The notes: generated by a model from the letters alone, not told the origin. DNA of 64,000 nt from Novosphingobium sp. KA1 (GCF_017309955.1 NZ_CP021247.1:682001-746000), one strand, 5' to 3'. Shown: positions 8,025-16,602, numbered from the stretch's first letter. Numbers and translations: made by a program.

Positions 8025-10202
8025 ATGACGCTGCCACGCCTCACCAACCGAATCGGCCTTCCACTGGCGATCCAGATGATCGCCATTCTCGTCTGTGCGC
8101 TGATCGGCGCGCAACTGGTGACGCTCGGGCTGACGGTGATCCTTCCGCCCAGCCCGACCGCGCGCTGGAACATCGATGATGTTGCCCGCGCCTTGCGCGG
8201 CAGCGACGCCGATGGCGAGGTGCTCGATCGCCTCGAGCGTAAGACGATGATCGGCCCGCCGGACGTCAGCGGACAGGGCTGGCTGGTATCCGAATCCTCG
8301 CGCGAGGCACTGGCGAACCGGCTCGACCGGCGCAGTGAAGACGTGGTTCTCGCCTTCTACACACAGCTTCCGGTGGGCGGGGTCGCCGTCCCTGCCAAGT
8401 CCCGCTCGCCGCTGGCCATCCGTGACAATCCGGCCGCACCTTCGGCCCTGTCGACGATGCTGGTGGGCAAGGCCGACGCCCAATCGATCCCGGGCGGCCC
8501 GCCGGCCGGCGGCATGCCCGGCCCGGCCGGCATGCCCGGGGGGCATTTCCCCGGAGGCCAGTTCCCCGGCGGCCGCCCCGGCGGTCAAATGCCCGGCGCC
8601 CAGTTGCCCGGCGGGCGCCTGCCGAGCGGCAGGCTCCCGGGCAACCATGTCCCCGGCGGACAGATCGGGGGCGGGCAGATCGGCGGCGAAAGGCCGTCCG
8701 GCCTACCCGCGCCCAGCCAGGCTGGCGGGTCACAGGCTGGCGGAACACAGGCCGGCTCTCCCGGTGGGAGCCCGGGCGTGCCTGGCGGAACCAATGGCGG
8801 TAGTTCCGGCAGTGGCGGCACTCCTGTCGGCAACTTCCCCGGAAATGGGCAAGGCCAGGGCATCGGTCAGGAGGGCGTCCGCCCCGGCGGTTTTGGCGGC
8901 CTCGGCAATCACGGCATTGGCGGCATCGGTACCGGCGGCATTGGCCGCATCGGCGGCCAGGTGCCAGTGCTTCCCGGCATCGGCGAACTGCCCCGGACCA
9001 CACAGGCGAGCTCCGCGCCGGCAGCGACGGCAACAGCCACATCTCGCGCGCTCAGCGACCCGCCGCGCATGACCGTCCCGGTGATCCCGCTGGCGGCACC
9101 CTCGCCATCTGCCAGCGAAACCCTACAAGCGCCGACAACGCCCCGCACCGGGCAGCCCGCCCCCGCGGTACCCGGGACGCCGCAGCCGATCCCGTTCCGC
9201 CATGCCGCCGGCACCCTGTTCGACCTCACCTCGCCCCCCTTCATCGAGGGCGACTTCGTGGCCGCGCTGCGTCGCCCCAATGGCCAATGGGTCGCGGTCG
9301 CCCCCCGTGCCGAGCCGTTCCCCAATGCCTGGCAGAAGCGCGTGATGCTGTGGTTCGCACTCAGCCTCGCCATCGTCAGCCCGCTCGCATGGCTGTTCGC
9401 CCGTCGCATCGTCCTGCCGCTGCGCGATTTCGCGCGCGCTGCGGAACTGCTCGGACGTGACCCTTCGGCAACGATCCTGCCGCTGTCGGGCCCTGCCGAA
9501 ATCGGCCGCGCCGCCAATGCCTTCAACCAGATGCGCAATCGCCTGCGCGCCTTCGTGGACGACCGTACCGCCATGGTCGGTGCGATCAGCCACGACTTGC
9601 GCACCCCGCTCACGCGGCTGCGCTTCCGCATCGAGGACGTGCCGGATGAGCAGCGCGACGGGCTTCTCAAGGAAGTGACCGAGATGGAAGCGATGATCAG
9701 CCAGGTCATCGGCTTCATCCGCGATGCCTCGACACCGGGCGCGCGCGAACGCACCGACTTTGCCGAGCTGATCTCAAGCAGCGTCGCCGATGCACAGCTG
9801 GTCGGCGGCGACGTCATCATCGAACACAATACCCATATCCCGGTCGACGTCGATCCGGTCGGCATCCGCCGCCTGCTCGACAACCTGCTCGAGAACGCGA
9901 TCAAGTACGGTGAGCGCGCCCGCGTGCGCGTGAGCCTGAATGACGGCGAGGCCGTAGCCGAGATCGTCGATACCGGCCCCGGTATCCCCGAAGAGGAATA
10001 CGACCGCGCCTTCGAACCGTTCTATCGGACCGATTCGGCGCGTAAATCGGGCCAGAAGGGCTCCGGCCTCGGCCTGGCAGTGTGCCGTTCGATCGCCCGC
10101 GCCCACGGCGGCGACGTCAGCTTCGCCCATTCCGGCGACGGGTTCATCGTGCGTGTCGCGGTGCCTGCCGCCTACGATCCGAGCCTGAAAGCCGTAGCCT
10201 GA
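8025..10202 (+). CDS. Sensor histidine kinase with a large Gly/Pro-rich periplasmic repeat
   Basis: Inner-membrane kinase of 725 residues. Transmembrane helix 1 is at about 11-40 and helix 2 at about 440-458, with a HAMP domain after it. The H-box ISHDLRTPLTRLRF carries His523. The N-box LLDNLLENAIKYGE and the G-boxes DTGPGIPEE and GSGLGLAVCRS form the ATPase. The periplasmic part is unusual: residues 155-320 are a low-complexity run of Gly/Pro units (GGMPG, FPGGQ, LPGGRLP, GGIGTGGIG), and 321-390 are Pro/Ala/Thr-rich. Ordinary kinases of this class have about 100 to 150 periplasmic residues. The partner is probably the divergent OmpR regulator. Its stop codon overlaps the next gene's start by one base, so the two are translationally coupled. 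Confidence 0.9.
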   Translation: MTLPRLTNRIGLPLAIQMIAILVCALIGAQLVTLGLTVILPPSPTARWNIDDVARALRGSDADGEVLDRLERKTMIGPPDVSGQGWLVSESSREALANRLDRRSEDVVLAFYTQLPVGGVAVPAKSRSPLAIRDNPAAPSALSTMLVGKADAQSIPGGPPAGGMPGPAGMPGGHFPGGQFPGGRPGGQMPGAQLPGGRLPSGRLPGNHVPGGQIGGGQIGGERPSGLPAPSQAGGSQAGGTQAGSPGGSPGVPGGTNGGSSGSGGTPVGNFPGNGQGQGIGQEGVRPGGFGGLGNHGIGGIGTGGIGRIGGQVPVLPGIGELPRTTQASSAPAATATATSRALSDPPRMTVPVIPLAAPSPSASETLQAPTTPRTGQPAPAVPGTPQPIPFRHAAGTLFDLTSPPFIEGDFVAALRRPNGQWVAVAPRAEPFPNAWQKRVMLWFALSLAIVSPLAWLFARRIVLPLRDFARAAELLGRDPSATILPLSGPAEIGRAANAFNQMRNRLRAFVDDRTAMVGAISHDLRTPLTRLRFRIEDVPDEQRDGLLKEVTEMEAMISQVIGFIRDASTPGARERTDFAELISSSVADAQLVGGDVIIEHNTHIPVDVDPVGIRRLLDNLLENAIKYGERARVRVSLNDGEAVAEIVDTGPGIPEEEYDRAFEPFYRTDSARKSGQKGSGLGLAVCRSIARAHGGDVSFAHSGDGFIVRVAVPAAYDPSLKAVA

Positions 10203-11212
10203 TGTTCGCCAGACTGGTGTGCCGCCCGCTGCTGGCGGGAATTATTACGGTGTGCGCGCCCGGCGCGGTCTCTGCCCAGGAAACGAGCGTGCCGGCCGCG
10301 CTGCCATCCGAACCCGCGGCCGACGTCACCTCCGCATCAGCGACCGAGGCGAGCGCCCCGGCCAGCGCTGCCGGCACGGGCGCCCAAGACGGAGACACCG
10401 TCCCTCCTGGCAATTCCAAGCCGTGGAGTTTCGCGCTGGCCGCCGGAGTCAGCAACCGCGATCAGGGCTCCGACGGATCCTGGCAATCGCTGGCGCTGAC
10501 GCGCCAGATCGGCCGTGGCTACCTGCGCGGTGCACTGATGCGCTATCACGGCACGCTCCTTCAGGCGAACACCGCGTTGCCCTCGGACTATCTTGTCGGC
10601 ACCATCGGCGCCGGCGGCAATTTCGACAACTGGGTCGTCGACGGCTGGATCAGCTATGGCCATCAGGATTACGGGCGCATCACCAGCGACAATGGCAGCG
10701 TCCCCCGCGACAGCACCGGCGCCTCGGGCAGCCGCTACTATTCTGTCGGCGGCGATTTCGGAAAGGTGATCCCACTCGCCACACGCTGGTTCGCAACCCC
10801 GACAGCAACGGTATCCTACGCCCACGGCCGGTTGCTGCACCCTGCGCCGGACGGCACCGGCCTGGTCGATCTGGAGACCGACGAGCCGACCTGGAGTTCG
10901 GCGGCGACCTTGCGCGTCGATCACGCCTTCGGCCAGAACGCCAATCAGTACGTCGGCCTTTCGGTCGCACGTGCCTGGACCAGCAATGCCCTGTCCGAAG
11001 TCGTCGTGCGCGACTATCACGACGTCGCCTATGCGGCACGCACCGGCCTCCTGCCGGCGCGCCACACCGCCGACGGCTGGTGGGAAGTCGGCGTCACGGC
11101 CAACATGCGGATAACCGATAGCCTGGGCATCGACCTCTACGCCACGCGCAGCATCGGCGCGATCGCCGGCAATACGACTTCGGCCGGAATTTCGCTGCGG
11201 CGCTCGTTCTAG
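10202..11212 (+). CDS. Outer-membrane beta-barrel protein coupled to the sensor kinase
   Basis: Predicted 336-residue outer-membrane protein. A signal peptide ends near residue 25 (AVSAQ). A Pro/Ala/Ser/Thr-rich linker follows to about residue 75. The rest alternates aromatic and small residues in amphipathic strands typical of an autotransporter-like barrel and ends RRSF with a terminal Phe. No passenger or enzyme motif is visible. The ATG overlaps the kinase TGA (TGATG), so the protein should be made in step with the sensor. It could relay an envelope signal or be a channel; both are inferences. Confidence 0.75.
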   Translation: MFARLVCRPLLAGIITVCAPGAVSAQETSVPAALPSEPAADVTSASATEASAPASAAGTGAQDGDTVPPGNSKPWSFALAAGVSNRDQGSDGSWQSLALTRQIGRGYLRGALMRYHGTLLQANTALPSDYLVGTIGAGGNFDNWVVDGWISYGHQDYGRITSDNGSVPRDSTGASGSRYYSVGGDFGKVIPLATRWFATPTATVSYAHGRLLHPAPDGTGLVDLETDEPTWSSAATLRVDHAFGQNANQYVGLSVARAWTSNALSEVVVRDYHDVAYAARTGLLPARHTADGWWEVGVTANMRITDSLGIDLYATRSIGAIAGNTTSAGISLRRSF

Positions 11213-11475
11213 GCGGCGTGGACAAATTCCTGGAGGTCACGACCGGAGGAAAAACCAGTCAATTCAAGGAGATGAGTCGCAGGACTATGTCGATAGCTCA
11301 AGCCGAACCGACGCCGAAGTGGCGGGTTTTGGTCCGGCCCCTTCGGGGTAGCCCCCATGTGCACCCCGGCAGCGTTGCACGGCCTTGAAAGAGAACCACT
11401 CTTCCCGCGTCCGCGCGCCTCGCCGGGGGGCACATGGGGGCTATCGTGACCTCGAGGAATTTGGTCCAAGCCGCC
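11212..11475. mobile_element. 264-bp element with 32-bp terminal inverted repeats (MITE-like)
   Basis: Left end 11212-11242 and right end 11444-11475 are inverted copies that match at 29 of 32 positions (starting GGCGGC). Just inside, a second inverted pair (11349-11370 and 11422-11443) matches at 21 of 22 positions. No transposase reading frame fits in 264 bp. The left end begins at the last base of the upstream stop codon. It could be a non-autonomous element or a large bidirectional terminator-like structure. No target duplication is obvious. Confidence 0.6.
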
Positions 11476-11573
11476 CAGACCGTAAACTGTCCTGTCCCGC
11501 AAAGAGACGGTGGTCAGGAATGTCGCGAAAGTGGCTTGCGTGATCGTCTGCCAGGGCCGCTAGTCTCGGCGCC

Positions 11574-12548
11574 ATGAACCGCCTCGCCCGAATCGCCGTC
11601 GTCGTCATCGCCTCTGCGGCCCTTCCGGCCGCACTGCTGCAGGTAGAGGCCGTGCCGCCCGCCTCGTCCGGTCCCTCGGCCACAGCGCCCTACACCGTGG
11701 TCGAGACCGGGCGCAGCTACAGCCGCCTGCAGGACGCGGTGGACGCCATCGGTGACGCGCACGGCACCATCCGCTTCGCCTCGATGCGATTTGCCGACTG
11801 CGCGGTGCAAAGCAAGGGAGACGTGACCTACCAGGCGGCAGTGCCGGGACAGTCGATCCTCGACGGTGTCACCTGCGAGGACAAGGCCGCGCTGGTGCTG
11901 CGCGGGCGCAGTGCCCACGTGGACGGCATGGTCTTTGCCAACATCCACGTCGGCGATAAGAACGGCGCGGGCATCCGCCTCGAACACGGCAATCTCACCG
12001 TCACGCAGTCCTGGTTCCGCGACAGCGAGCAGGGCCTGCTGACCGGCGACGATTCGCTGGGCACGATCATCATCGACAAGTCCACGTTCAGCCGCCTCGG
12101 CACCTGCGAAGGTTCAGGCTGCGCGCATTCGATCTACGTCGGCAATTACGGCACGCTCACCGTCACCCGCACCCGTTTCGAGGCGGGCACCGGCGGACAC
12201 TACCTCAAGAGCCGCGCCTCCGGGATCGCGGTTGCCGATTGCAGCTTCGACGATTCGGCCGGGCGCGGCACCAACTACATGATCGACCTGGCCGACGGCG
12301 CGACCGGTCGGATCGTCGGCAACTGGTTCGTACAGGGGCGCGACAAGGAGAACTACTCGGCCTTCATCGCCGTCGCTGCCGAACACCGCAACCACACCTC
12401 GCAGGGCCTGCTGGTGGAGGCGAACGACGCACGCTTTGCCCCCGGAATCGACCGCAAGAGCGCCTTCGTCGCCGACTGGTCCGGCGATCCGGTGAAACTG
12501 GGCGCCAATGCCCTCGGCCCCGGGCTGGTCCGTTACGAAAAGCGATGA
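11574..12548 (+). CDS. Exported right-handed parallel beta-helix protein
   Basis: Predicted 324-residue periplasmic or extracellular protein. Residues 1-25 are a signal peptide. From about residue 40 the protein is a series of short strands with regularly spaced turns (YSRLQDAVDAIG, GIRLEHGNLTVTQSWF, GTIIIDKSTFSRL, GTLTVTRTRFEAG, IAVADCSFDDSA). This is the pattern of pectate-lyase-like beta-helix repeats. The first segment resembles the start of polysaccharide-active beta-helix proteins. I see no clear catalytic Asp cluster, so lyase activity is not claimed. It stands alone downstream of the inverted-repeat element. Confidence 0.75.
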   Translation: MNRLARIAVVVIASAALPAALLQVEAVPPASSGPSATAPYTVVETGRSYSRLQDAVDAIGDAHGTIRFASMRFADCAVQSKGDVTYQAAVPGQSILDGVTCEDKAALVLRGRSAHVDGMVFANIHVGDKNGAGIRLEHGNLTVTQSWFRDSEQGLLTGDDSLGTIIIDKSTFSRLGTCEGSGCAHSIYVGNYGTLTVTRTRFEAGTGGHYLKSRASGIAVADCSFDDSAGRGTNYMIDLADGATGRIVGNWFVQGRDKENYSAFIAVAAEHRNHTSQGLLVEANDARFAPGIDRKSAFVADWSGDPVKLGANALGPGLVRYEKR

Positions 12549-12758
12549 CGCCGCGGCTGCCCGCACTGCAGCCATGGCAGAAACTGTCGCAAGGTTGAAA
12601 CACCCCGGGCCCCATAGTGCGCATCTGGAGCGGCCGTACGGTTGCCTTGATTTTCGCGCCTGACCTAGACTTCCCGGCGCGGTGTCACCCCCCGTGCGGA
12701 CGCGATCTTTTGCTGCGTTTTCAACAAGACGCGGCGTGTCCGGCCTATCCATAAGAAG

Positions 12759-12781
12759 TCCGCGAGTCCCCCACTCGCGGA
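12759..12781 (+). promoter_or_regulatory. 5' leader hairpin of the alcohol dehydrogenase gene
   Basis: A perfect 9-bp stem (TCCGCGAGT at 12759-12767, complement at 12773-12781) with a 5-C loop ends 7 nt before the AAGGAG ribosome binding site. It may stabilise the mRNA or affect ribosome access. No regulatory function is shown by sequence alone. Confidence 0.4.
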
Positions 12782-12801
12782 ACGCAGCAAGGAGAGATCC
12801 G

Positions 12802-13824
12802 ATGCAGACCATGCGCGCAGCCGTTGCCCGCGAATACGGCGCCCCCCTCACCATCGAGCAAGTGCCGATCCCGACCCCCGGCCCCGGCGAAGTGCTGGTG
12901 AAGGTTGTCGCCAGCGGTGTCTGCCATACTGACCTTCACGCCATCGACGGCGACTGGCCGGTCAAGGCACCGCTGCCGCTGATCCCGGGCCATGAAGGCG
13001 TGGGCCACGTCGTCGCGCTCGGTGCTGGCGTTACCGATCTCAAGGAAGGCGATGCCGTGGGCGTGCCCTGGCTGCACCATGCCTGCCGCGAATGCGAATA
13101 TTGCGAGACCGGCTGGGAAACGCTCTGCGAAAAGCAGGCCAACACCGGCTACTCGGTCAACGGCGGTTATGCCGAATACGTGATCGCCGCCGCCCCCTTC
13201 GTCGGCCGCCTGCCTGCCGACGTTGACTTCGTGTCGATGGCACCGATCCTCTGCGCCGGCGTCACCGTCTACAAGGGCCTCAAGGAGACCGAGGCGCGCC
13301 CCGGACAGTGGGTGGTCTGCTCGGGCGTGGGCGGCCTCGGCCACGTCGCGGTGCAATATGCCAAGGCCATGGGCCTCAACGTGATCGGCATCGACATCGG
13401 CGAATCGAAGCTCAAGCTCGCCCGTGAACTCGGCGCCGAACTCGCCTTCGACGCCACCGATCCCGATCTGGTCGCCAAGGTCCAGAAGGAAACCGGCGGC
13501 GGCGCGCATGGCGTGATCGTCACCGCCGTCTCGCGCGCTGCCTTCTCGCAAGCCATCGCCTGCGCCCGCCGCCGCGCGACCGTCAGCCTGATCGGCCTGC
13601 CCCCGGGCGACTTCCCGACCCCGATCTTCGACGTCGTGCTCAAGCGTATCACCATTCGCGGCTCGATCGTCGGTACCCGCTACGATCTCGACGAGGCCAT
13701 CGCCTTTGCCGCACAAGGCAAGGTCAAGGCCAAGGTCGCCGCACGGCCGCTCGAAGAGGTCAACGAAGTGCTCGACGACCTGCGTCATGGCCGCATCGAC
13801 GGCCGCGTCGCCCTTACCCTCTGA
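12802..13824 (+). CDS. adhP: Zinc-dependent alcohol dehydrogenase AdhP-type
   Basis: Cytoplasmic medium-chain dehydrogenase that oxidises primary alcohols (or reduces aldehydes) with NAD. The 340-residue length is normal. Catalytic zinc ligands are in SGVCHTDLH, GHEGVG and the later Cys. The structural zinc loop has four Cys in CRECEYCETGWETLC. The coenzyme fold carries GVGGLGHVAVQYAKAMG, followed by an acidic residue in GIDIGES that favours NAD over NADP. The ATG at 12802 has a strong AAGGAGAG site 6 nt upstream. It appears monocistronic, flanked by a leader hairpin and a 3' hairpin. Confidence 0.92.
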   Translation: MQTMRAAVAREYGAPLTIEQVPIPTPGPGEVLVKVVASGVCHTDLHAIDGDWPVKAPLPLIPGHEGVGHVVALGAGVTDLKEGDAVGVPWLHHACRECEYCETGWETLCEKQANTGYSVNGGYAEYVIAAAPFVGRLPADVDFVSMAPILCAGVTVYKGLKETEARPGQWVVCSGVGGLGHVAVQYAKAMGLNVIGIDIGESKLKLARELGAELAFDATDPDLVAKVQKETGGGAHGVIVTAVSRAAFSQAIACARRRATVSLIGLPPGDFPTPIFDVVLKRITIRGSIVGTRYDLDEAIAFAAQGKVKAKVAARPLEEVNEVLDDLRHGRIDGRVALTL

Positions 13825-13836
13825 GGTCAGCCTGCT

Positions 13837-13883
13837 GAAAGTCGAAGGGCGCAGAGGCCGGTCCCTTGCGCCCTTCGACTTTC
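13837..13883 (+). terminator. Hairpin after the alcohol dehydrogenase gene
   Basis: Perfect 17-bp arms (13837-13853 and 13867-13883) around a 13-nt loop, starting 13 nt after the stop codon. No T-tract follows, so termination is probable but not certain; an mRNA-stabilising role is also possible. Confidence 0.6.
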
Positions 13884-13958
13884 CTGAACCCCGCCCGTAT
13901 CGCCCCTAACCGCCCCCCACCGCTTGCACGCGCGTCCCCGAGCGCCTAGCTGCACCCC

Positions 13959-14318
13959 ATGGGAACGGTGCTTTCCACTTTCCTGCGCTTCCGCCTCTGG
14001 GCGATGCTCCTGCTGGCGGCCATCGCGCTGCAGGCGGGAGAGCCGATTCGCGCGCCGCTTGAACGCCAGCAAGGTTCGGCCTTCAGCGCCGCGACCATCG
14101 ACCTTGCCCTTGCCGCGCAGCGCCGCACGGACGCTGCGACCGCACAGGCCCTGCCGCTCCCCTCACTGCCGCCCTCCCCCGCGATCGCACCGGCCATGCC
14201 CCGGCTCGCATCGCTGGCCCCGGCCAGAGCCCCGCGCCTCCGCCCGGAAGCCCGAGGACCGCCCCCGCGCGTCCATCCCGCGCGGCTGCCGGACAGCACC
14301 GCACCGCCTTTCGCCTGA
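13959..14318 (+). CDS. Small membrane-anchored Pro/Ala-rich hypothetical protein
   Basis: I do not recognise this 119-residue protein. Residues 10-27 (FRLWAMLLLAAIALQAG) form one hydrophobic helix that could be a signal anchor. The rest is Ala/Pro/Arg-rich with no motif, and the C-terminal third (RAPRLRPEARGPPPR) looks disordered. The composition could also come from a chance frame in GC-rich DNA, so support is modest. The next small gene follows 64 nt later on the same strand. Confidence 0.4.
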   Translation: MGTVLSTFLRFRLWAMLLLAAIALQAGEPIRAPLERQQGSAFSAATIDLALAAQRRTDAATAQALPLPSLPPSPAIAPAMPRLASLAPARAPRLRPEARGPPPRVHPARLPDSTAPPFA

Positions 14319-14382
14319 TCCGCCTCTCGCCGGGCGCGCACGCGTGCGCCTGCAAGAAACGCCGATTCAGGAAACGATTTCC

Positions 14383-14670
14383 ATGTCCGATACCAATGTT
14401 GCCGCCCGCGATCGCATCGCGGCGCTGCTGAAGACCTATCCCGCACTCGACGAGGCCGAACTGACCGAGCTCCACCACCTGTTCACGTGCAAGGCCACCG
14501 CGCTCGACCTTGGCCTGCTCGCCGGCGACGCCGACATCGCCGCCCAGTTCCGCAGCTACCGCGAAGAACACCATGATCGCTTCAAGGCAAAAGACCTTGT
14601 CAACGTGACGCTGTTCGTGGGCGCGGTGGCAGCCGTGGTCGGCGCCATCCTGTTCGTGACCGCACAGTGA
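14383..14670 (+). CDS. Small hypothetical protein with one C-terminal membrane helix
   Basis: 95-residue protein of unknown function. The soluble part (1-70) is predicted to be mostly helical, with an acidic segment around DEAELTELHHLF. Residues 73-93 (VTLFVGAVAAVVGAILFVTA) form one transmembrane helix at the C-terminus, giving a tail-anchored layout. The ATG at 14383 follows a weak AG-rich site. It is convergent with ribA and separated from it by a GC-rich hairpin (14679-14708). Confidence 0.6.
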   Translation: MSDTNVAARDRIAALLKTYPALDEAELTELHHLFTCKATALDLGLLAGDADIAAQFRSYREEHHDRFKAKDLVNVTLFVGAVAAVVGAILFVTAQ

Positions 14671-14678
14671 CAAGACCC

Positions 14679-14708
14679 GGGGCGCGGCCGGGATACCCTC
14701 CGCGCCCC
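14679..14708. terminator. GC-rich hairpin between convergent genes
   Basis: A 9-bp stem GGGGCGCGG / CCGCGCCCC (14679-14687 with 14700-14708) sits in the 85-bp gap between the convergent small membrane protein gene and ribA. It has no clear T-tract, so a terminator role for either gene is only likely. Confidence 0.35.
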
Positions 14709-14755
14709 GCCCCCTCTTGCGCGGCCCGCTTGCGCGACGGGCCCAAAGCCATGCC

Positions 14756-15790
14756 CTAGAGGATATGCCCCGTGCGGTCCCGCTTGGTATCGAGATAGCG
14801 GGCATTGTGTGGGTTGGCCGGCAGCTTGTGCGGCACACGTTCGGCCACGGTCACCCCCACGCCCTCGAGCGCGGCGACCTTGGCCGGATTGTTGGTCATC
14901 AGCCGGATCGCGTGAACGCCCAACAGGTCCAGCATGCGCGCGGCCACGGGAAAATCGCGCGCCTCGGTCGGCAGGCCGAGACGGTTGTTGGCATCGACCG
15001 TGTCGAAGCCCTGATCCTGCAATTGATAGGCGCGCAGCTTGTTGACGAGGCCGATGCCGCGCCCTTCCTGCCGCAGATAGAGCAGAACCCCCCAACCGCC
15101 GGCCGCCGCCTCCCCGGCCATCGCCCTCAGCGCCGCGTCGAGCTGCGGACCGCAATCGCACTTGAGGCTGCCCAGGATATCCCCGGTCAGGCATTCCGAA
15201 TGGAGCCGCACCAGCGGCGCGCGGTCGCCATCCTGCGTGCCGATGACCAGCGCGACATGTTCGCGCAGATCGTCGAGCGCGCGAAAGGCGACGATCTCCG
15301 CATCCTCCGCCGCCGCAACCGGCAGGCGTGCACGCGAGGCAATGACGAGATTGGAGACGTCCTTCCACGCGGCCAGATCCTCCGGCGTGACCGCCTGTGC
15401 CTCGCCCGCCGCATCCGGCGCGACAAGGAAGGCAGGCAGGATACCGGCCAGCCGCGCCAGCTCCATGGCCGTGCGCGCAGCCTCTGCGTCATCGATGTGT
15501 TCGGCCGCGAAAGGGCCCTTCATCGGGTGGACCAGATCGAGCGCGGGATCGGCAATCGCGCGTGCGGCGGCAAGATCGAAAGGCTCGGCCGCGCGAATCA
15601 GCACCGGCGCTTCCGGCACGGCCGCCTCGCGCTGGTTGGCCAGCTTGAGCGTCACCGCCCGCGCGGCGGAGATCAGCATGCGCGGTGCCGTGACACCCGG
15701 CGCAAAGCCGGTCTCGGCGGGCAACAGTGCCGAATGCTCGCCAATCCGGATCGGCCAGCCATGGCGCAGCGCATCGAGCGCCAGCGCCAC
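14756..15790 (-). CDS. ribA: GTP cyclohydrolase II with degenerate RibB-like N-terminal domain
   Basis: Catalyses the first step of riboflavin synthesis, opening GTP to a diaminopyrimidine. The C-terminal 200 residues are a complete RibA: the zinc site in SECLTGDILGSLKCDCG, the catalytic segment LRQEGRGIGL, and the GTP-binding RLGLPTEARDF and RLMTNNPAK. The 140-residue N-terminal part resembles DHBP synthase (ALDALRHGWP at the start, EAARTAMELARLAGILPA at the end), but the acidic catalytic loop expected near residue 15 is absent. The start was set at GTG 15788-15790, since upstream codons belong to the antisense of the exonuclease gene. That gene ends 24 nt upstream, so the two are co-transcribed. 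Confidence 0.85.
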   Translation of the reverse strand: MALALDALRHGWPIRIGEHSALLPAETGFAPGVTAPRMLISAARAVTLKLANQREAAVPEAPVLIRAAEPFDLAAARAIADPALDLVHPMKGPFAAEHIDDAEAARTAMELARLAGILPAFLVAPDAAGEAQAVTPEDLAAWKDVSNLVIASRARLPVAAAEDAEIVAFRALDDLREHVALVIGTQDGDRAPLVRLHSECLTGDILGSLKCDCGPQLDAALRAMAGEAAAGGWGVLLYLRQEGRGIGLVNKLRAYQLQDQGFDTVDANNRLGLPTEARDFPVAARMLDLLGVHAIRLMTNNPAKVAALEGVGVTVAERVPHKLPANPHNARYLDTKRDRTGHIL

Positions 15791-15813
15791 CCGGCGGGAG
15801 GAGCCCTGCCCGC

Positions 15814-16602
15814 TCAGAGTTCGAACTCGCTGATCAGCGGCACGTGGTCGCTCGGCTGGTCCCAGCGGCGGGTTTCCTCGACAAAGCAATGCGCCCGCGC
15901 CTGCTTCGCAAGGTCGGGCGAGGCCCACATGTGGTCGAGGCGGCGGCCCTGGTCCTTCTGGCGCCAATAGCTGCGATAGGACCACCAGGAGTAATTGCGC
16001 TCCGGCGCGGGAATGAACTGGCGGCCGAGATCGACCCAGCCATGCGCGTCCTGGAAACGCCCCAGCGTCTCGACCTCGATCGGCGTATGGCTGACGACCT
16101 TGAGCAGTGCCTTGTGATCGTAGACGTCGGAGGGAAGCGGGGCGATGTTGAAATCACCGACGATCAGCGTCGGGCGGTCGATCTTGTCCGCCCAGCGCGT
16201 CATGCGTTCAAGAAAGTCGAGCTTCTGGCCGAACTTGGGATTGACCTCACGGTCGGCGATGTCGCCGCCCGCAGGGATGTAGACGTTCTCGAGGATCAGC
16301 CCCTGCCCGGCGCCCTGCAGTTCCACGCCGACATGGCGGGCCTCGCCATTGTCCTGCCAGTCATGGCGGCTGAATTCGGTAAAGGGCACTTTCGAGACGG
16401 TGGCGACGCCGTGATAGCCCTTCTGGCCATGAATCGCGCGGTGCGTAAAGCCGAGGCGTTCGAACATCTCGTGCGGGAAGAGATGCTCGGCAACCTTGAT
16501 CTCCTGAAGGCACAGGACGTCGGGGGCCTGTTCAGTGAGGAAACGCTCGACCTGATCGAGACGCAGGCGGACCGAATTGATGTTCCAGGTGGCAATCTTC
16601 AT
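15814..16602 (-). CDS. xthA: Exodeoxyribonuclease III
   Basis: DNA-repair nuclease of the AP-endonuclease/ExoIII family, with 3'-exonuclease and abasic-site incision activity. At 262 residues it matches the family. The metal-site residues are in the opening KIATWNINSVR, the Glu in LCLQEIKV, the Asp/Asn in LIVGDFNIAP and the terminal SDHVPLI. The trio WxxNS, LQExK and SDHxP is diagnostic. It is followed 24 nt later by ribA. The 300 bp upstream contain a candidate small RNA terminator and GC-rich palindromes. Confidence 0.93.
   Translation of the reverse strand: MKIATWNINSVRLRLDQVERFLTEQAPDVLCLQEIKVAEHLFPHEMFERLGFTHRAIHGQKGYHGVATVSKVPFTEFSRHDWQDNGEARHVGVELQGAGQGLILENVYIPAGGDIADREVNPKFGQKLDFLERMTRWADKIDRPTLIVGDFNIAPLPSDVYDHKALLKVVSHTPIEVETLGRFQDAHGWVDLGRQFIPAPERNYSWWSYRSYWRQKDQGRRLDHMWASPDLAKQARAHCFVEETRRWDQPSDHVPLISEFEL

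Noticed and set aside
7444..8028. Plus-strand frame of 194 codons in the divergent kinase/regulator region
   Set aside because: Low-complexity, no ribosome binding site or domain, and it ends inside the kinase start. Treated as non-coding.
11209..11502. Minus-strand 97-codon frame inside the 264-bp inverted-repeat element as a transposase fragment
   Set aside because: It is too short, has no DDE or tyrosine motif, and its composition follows the palindrome.
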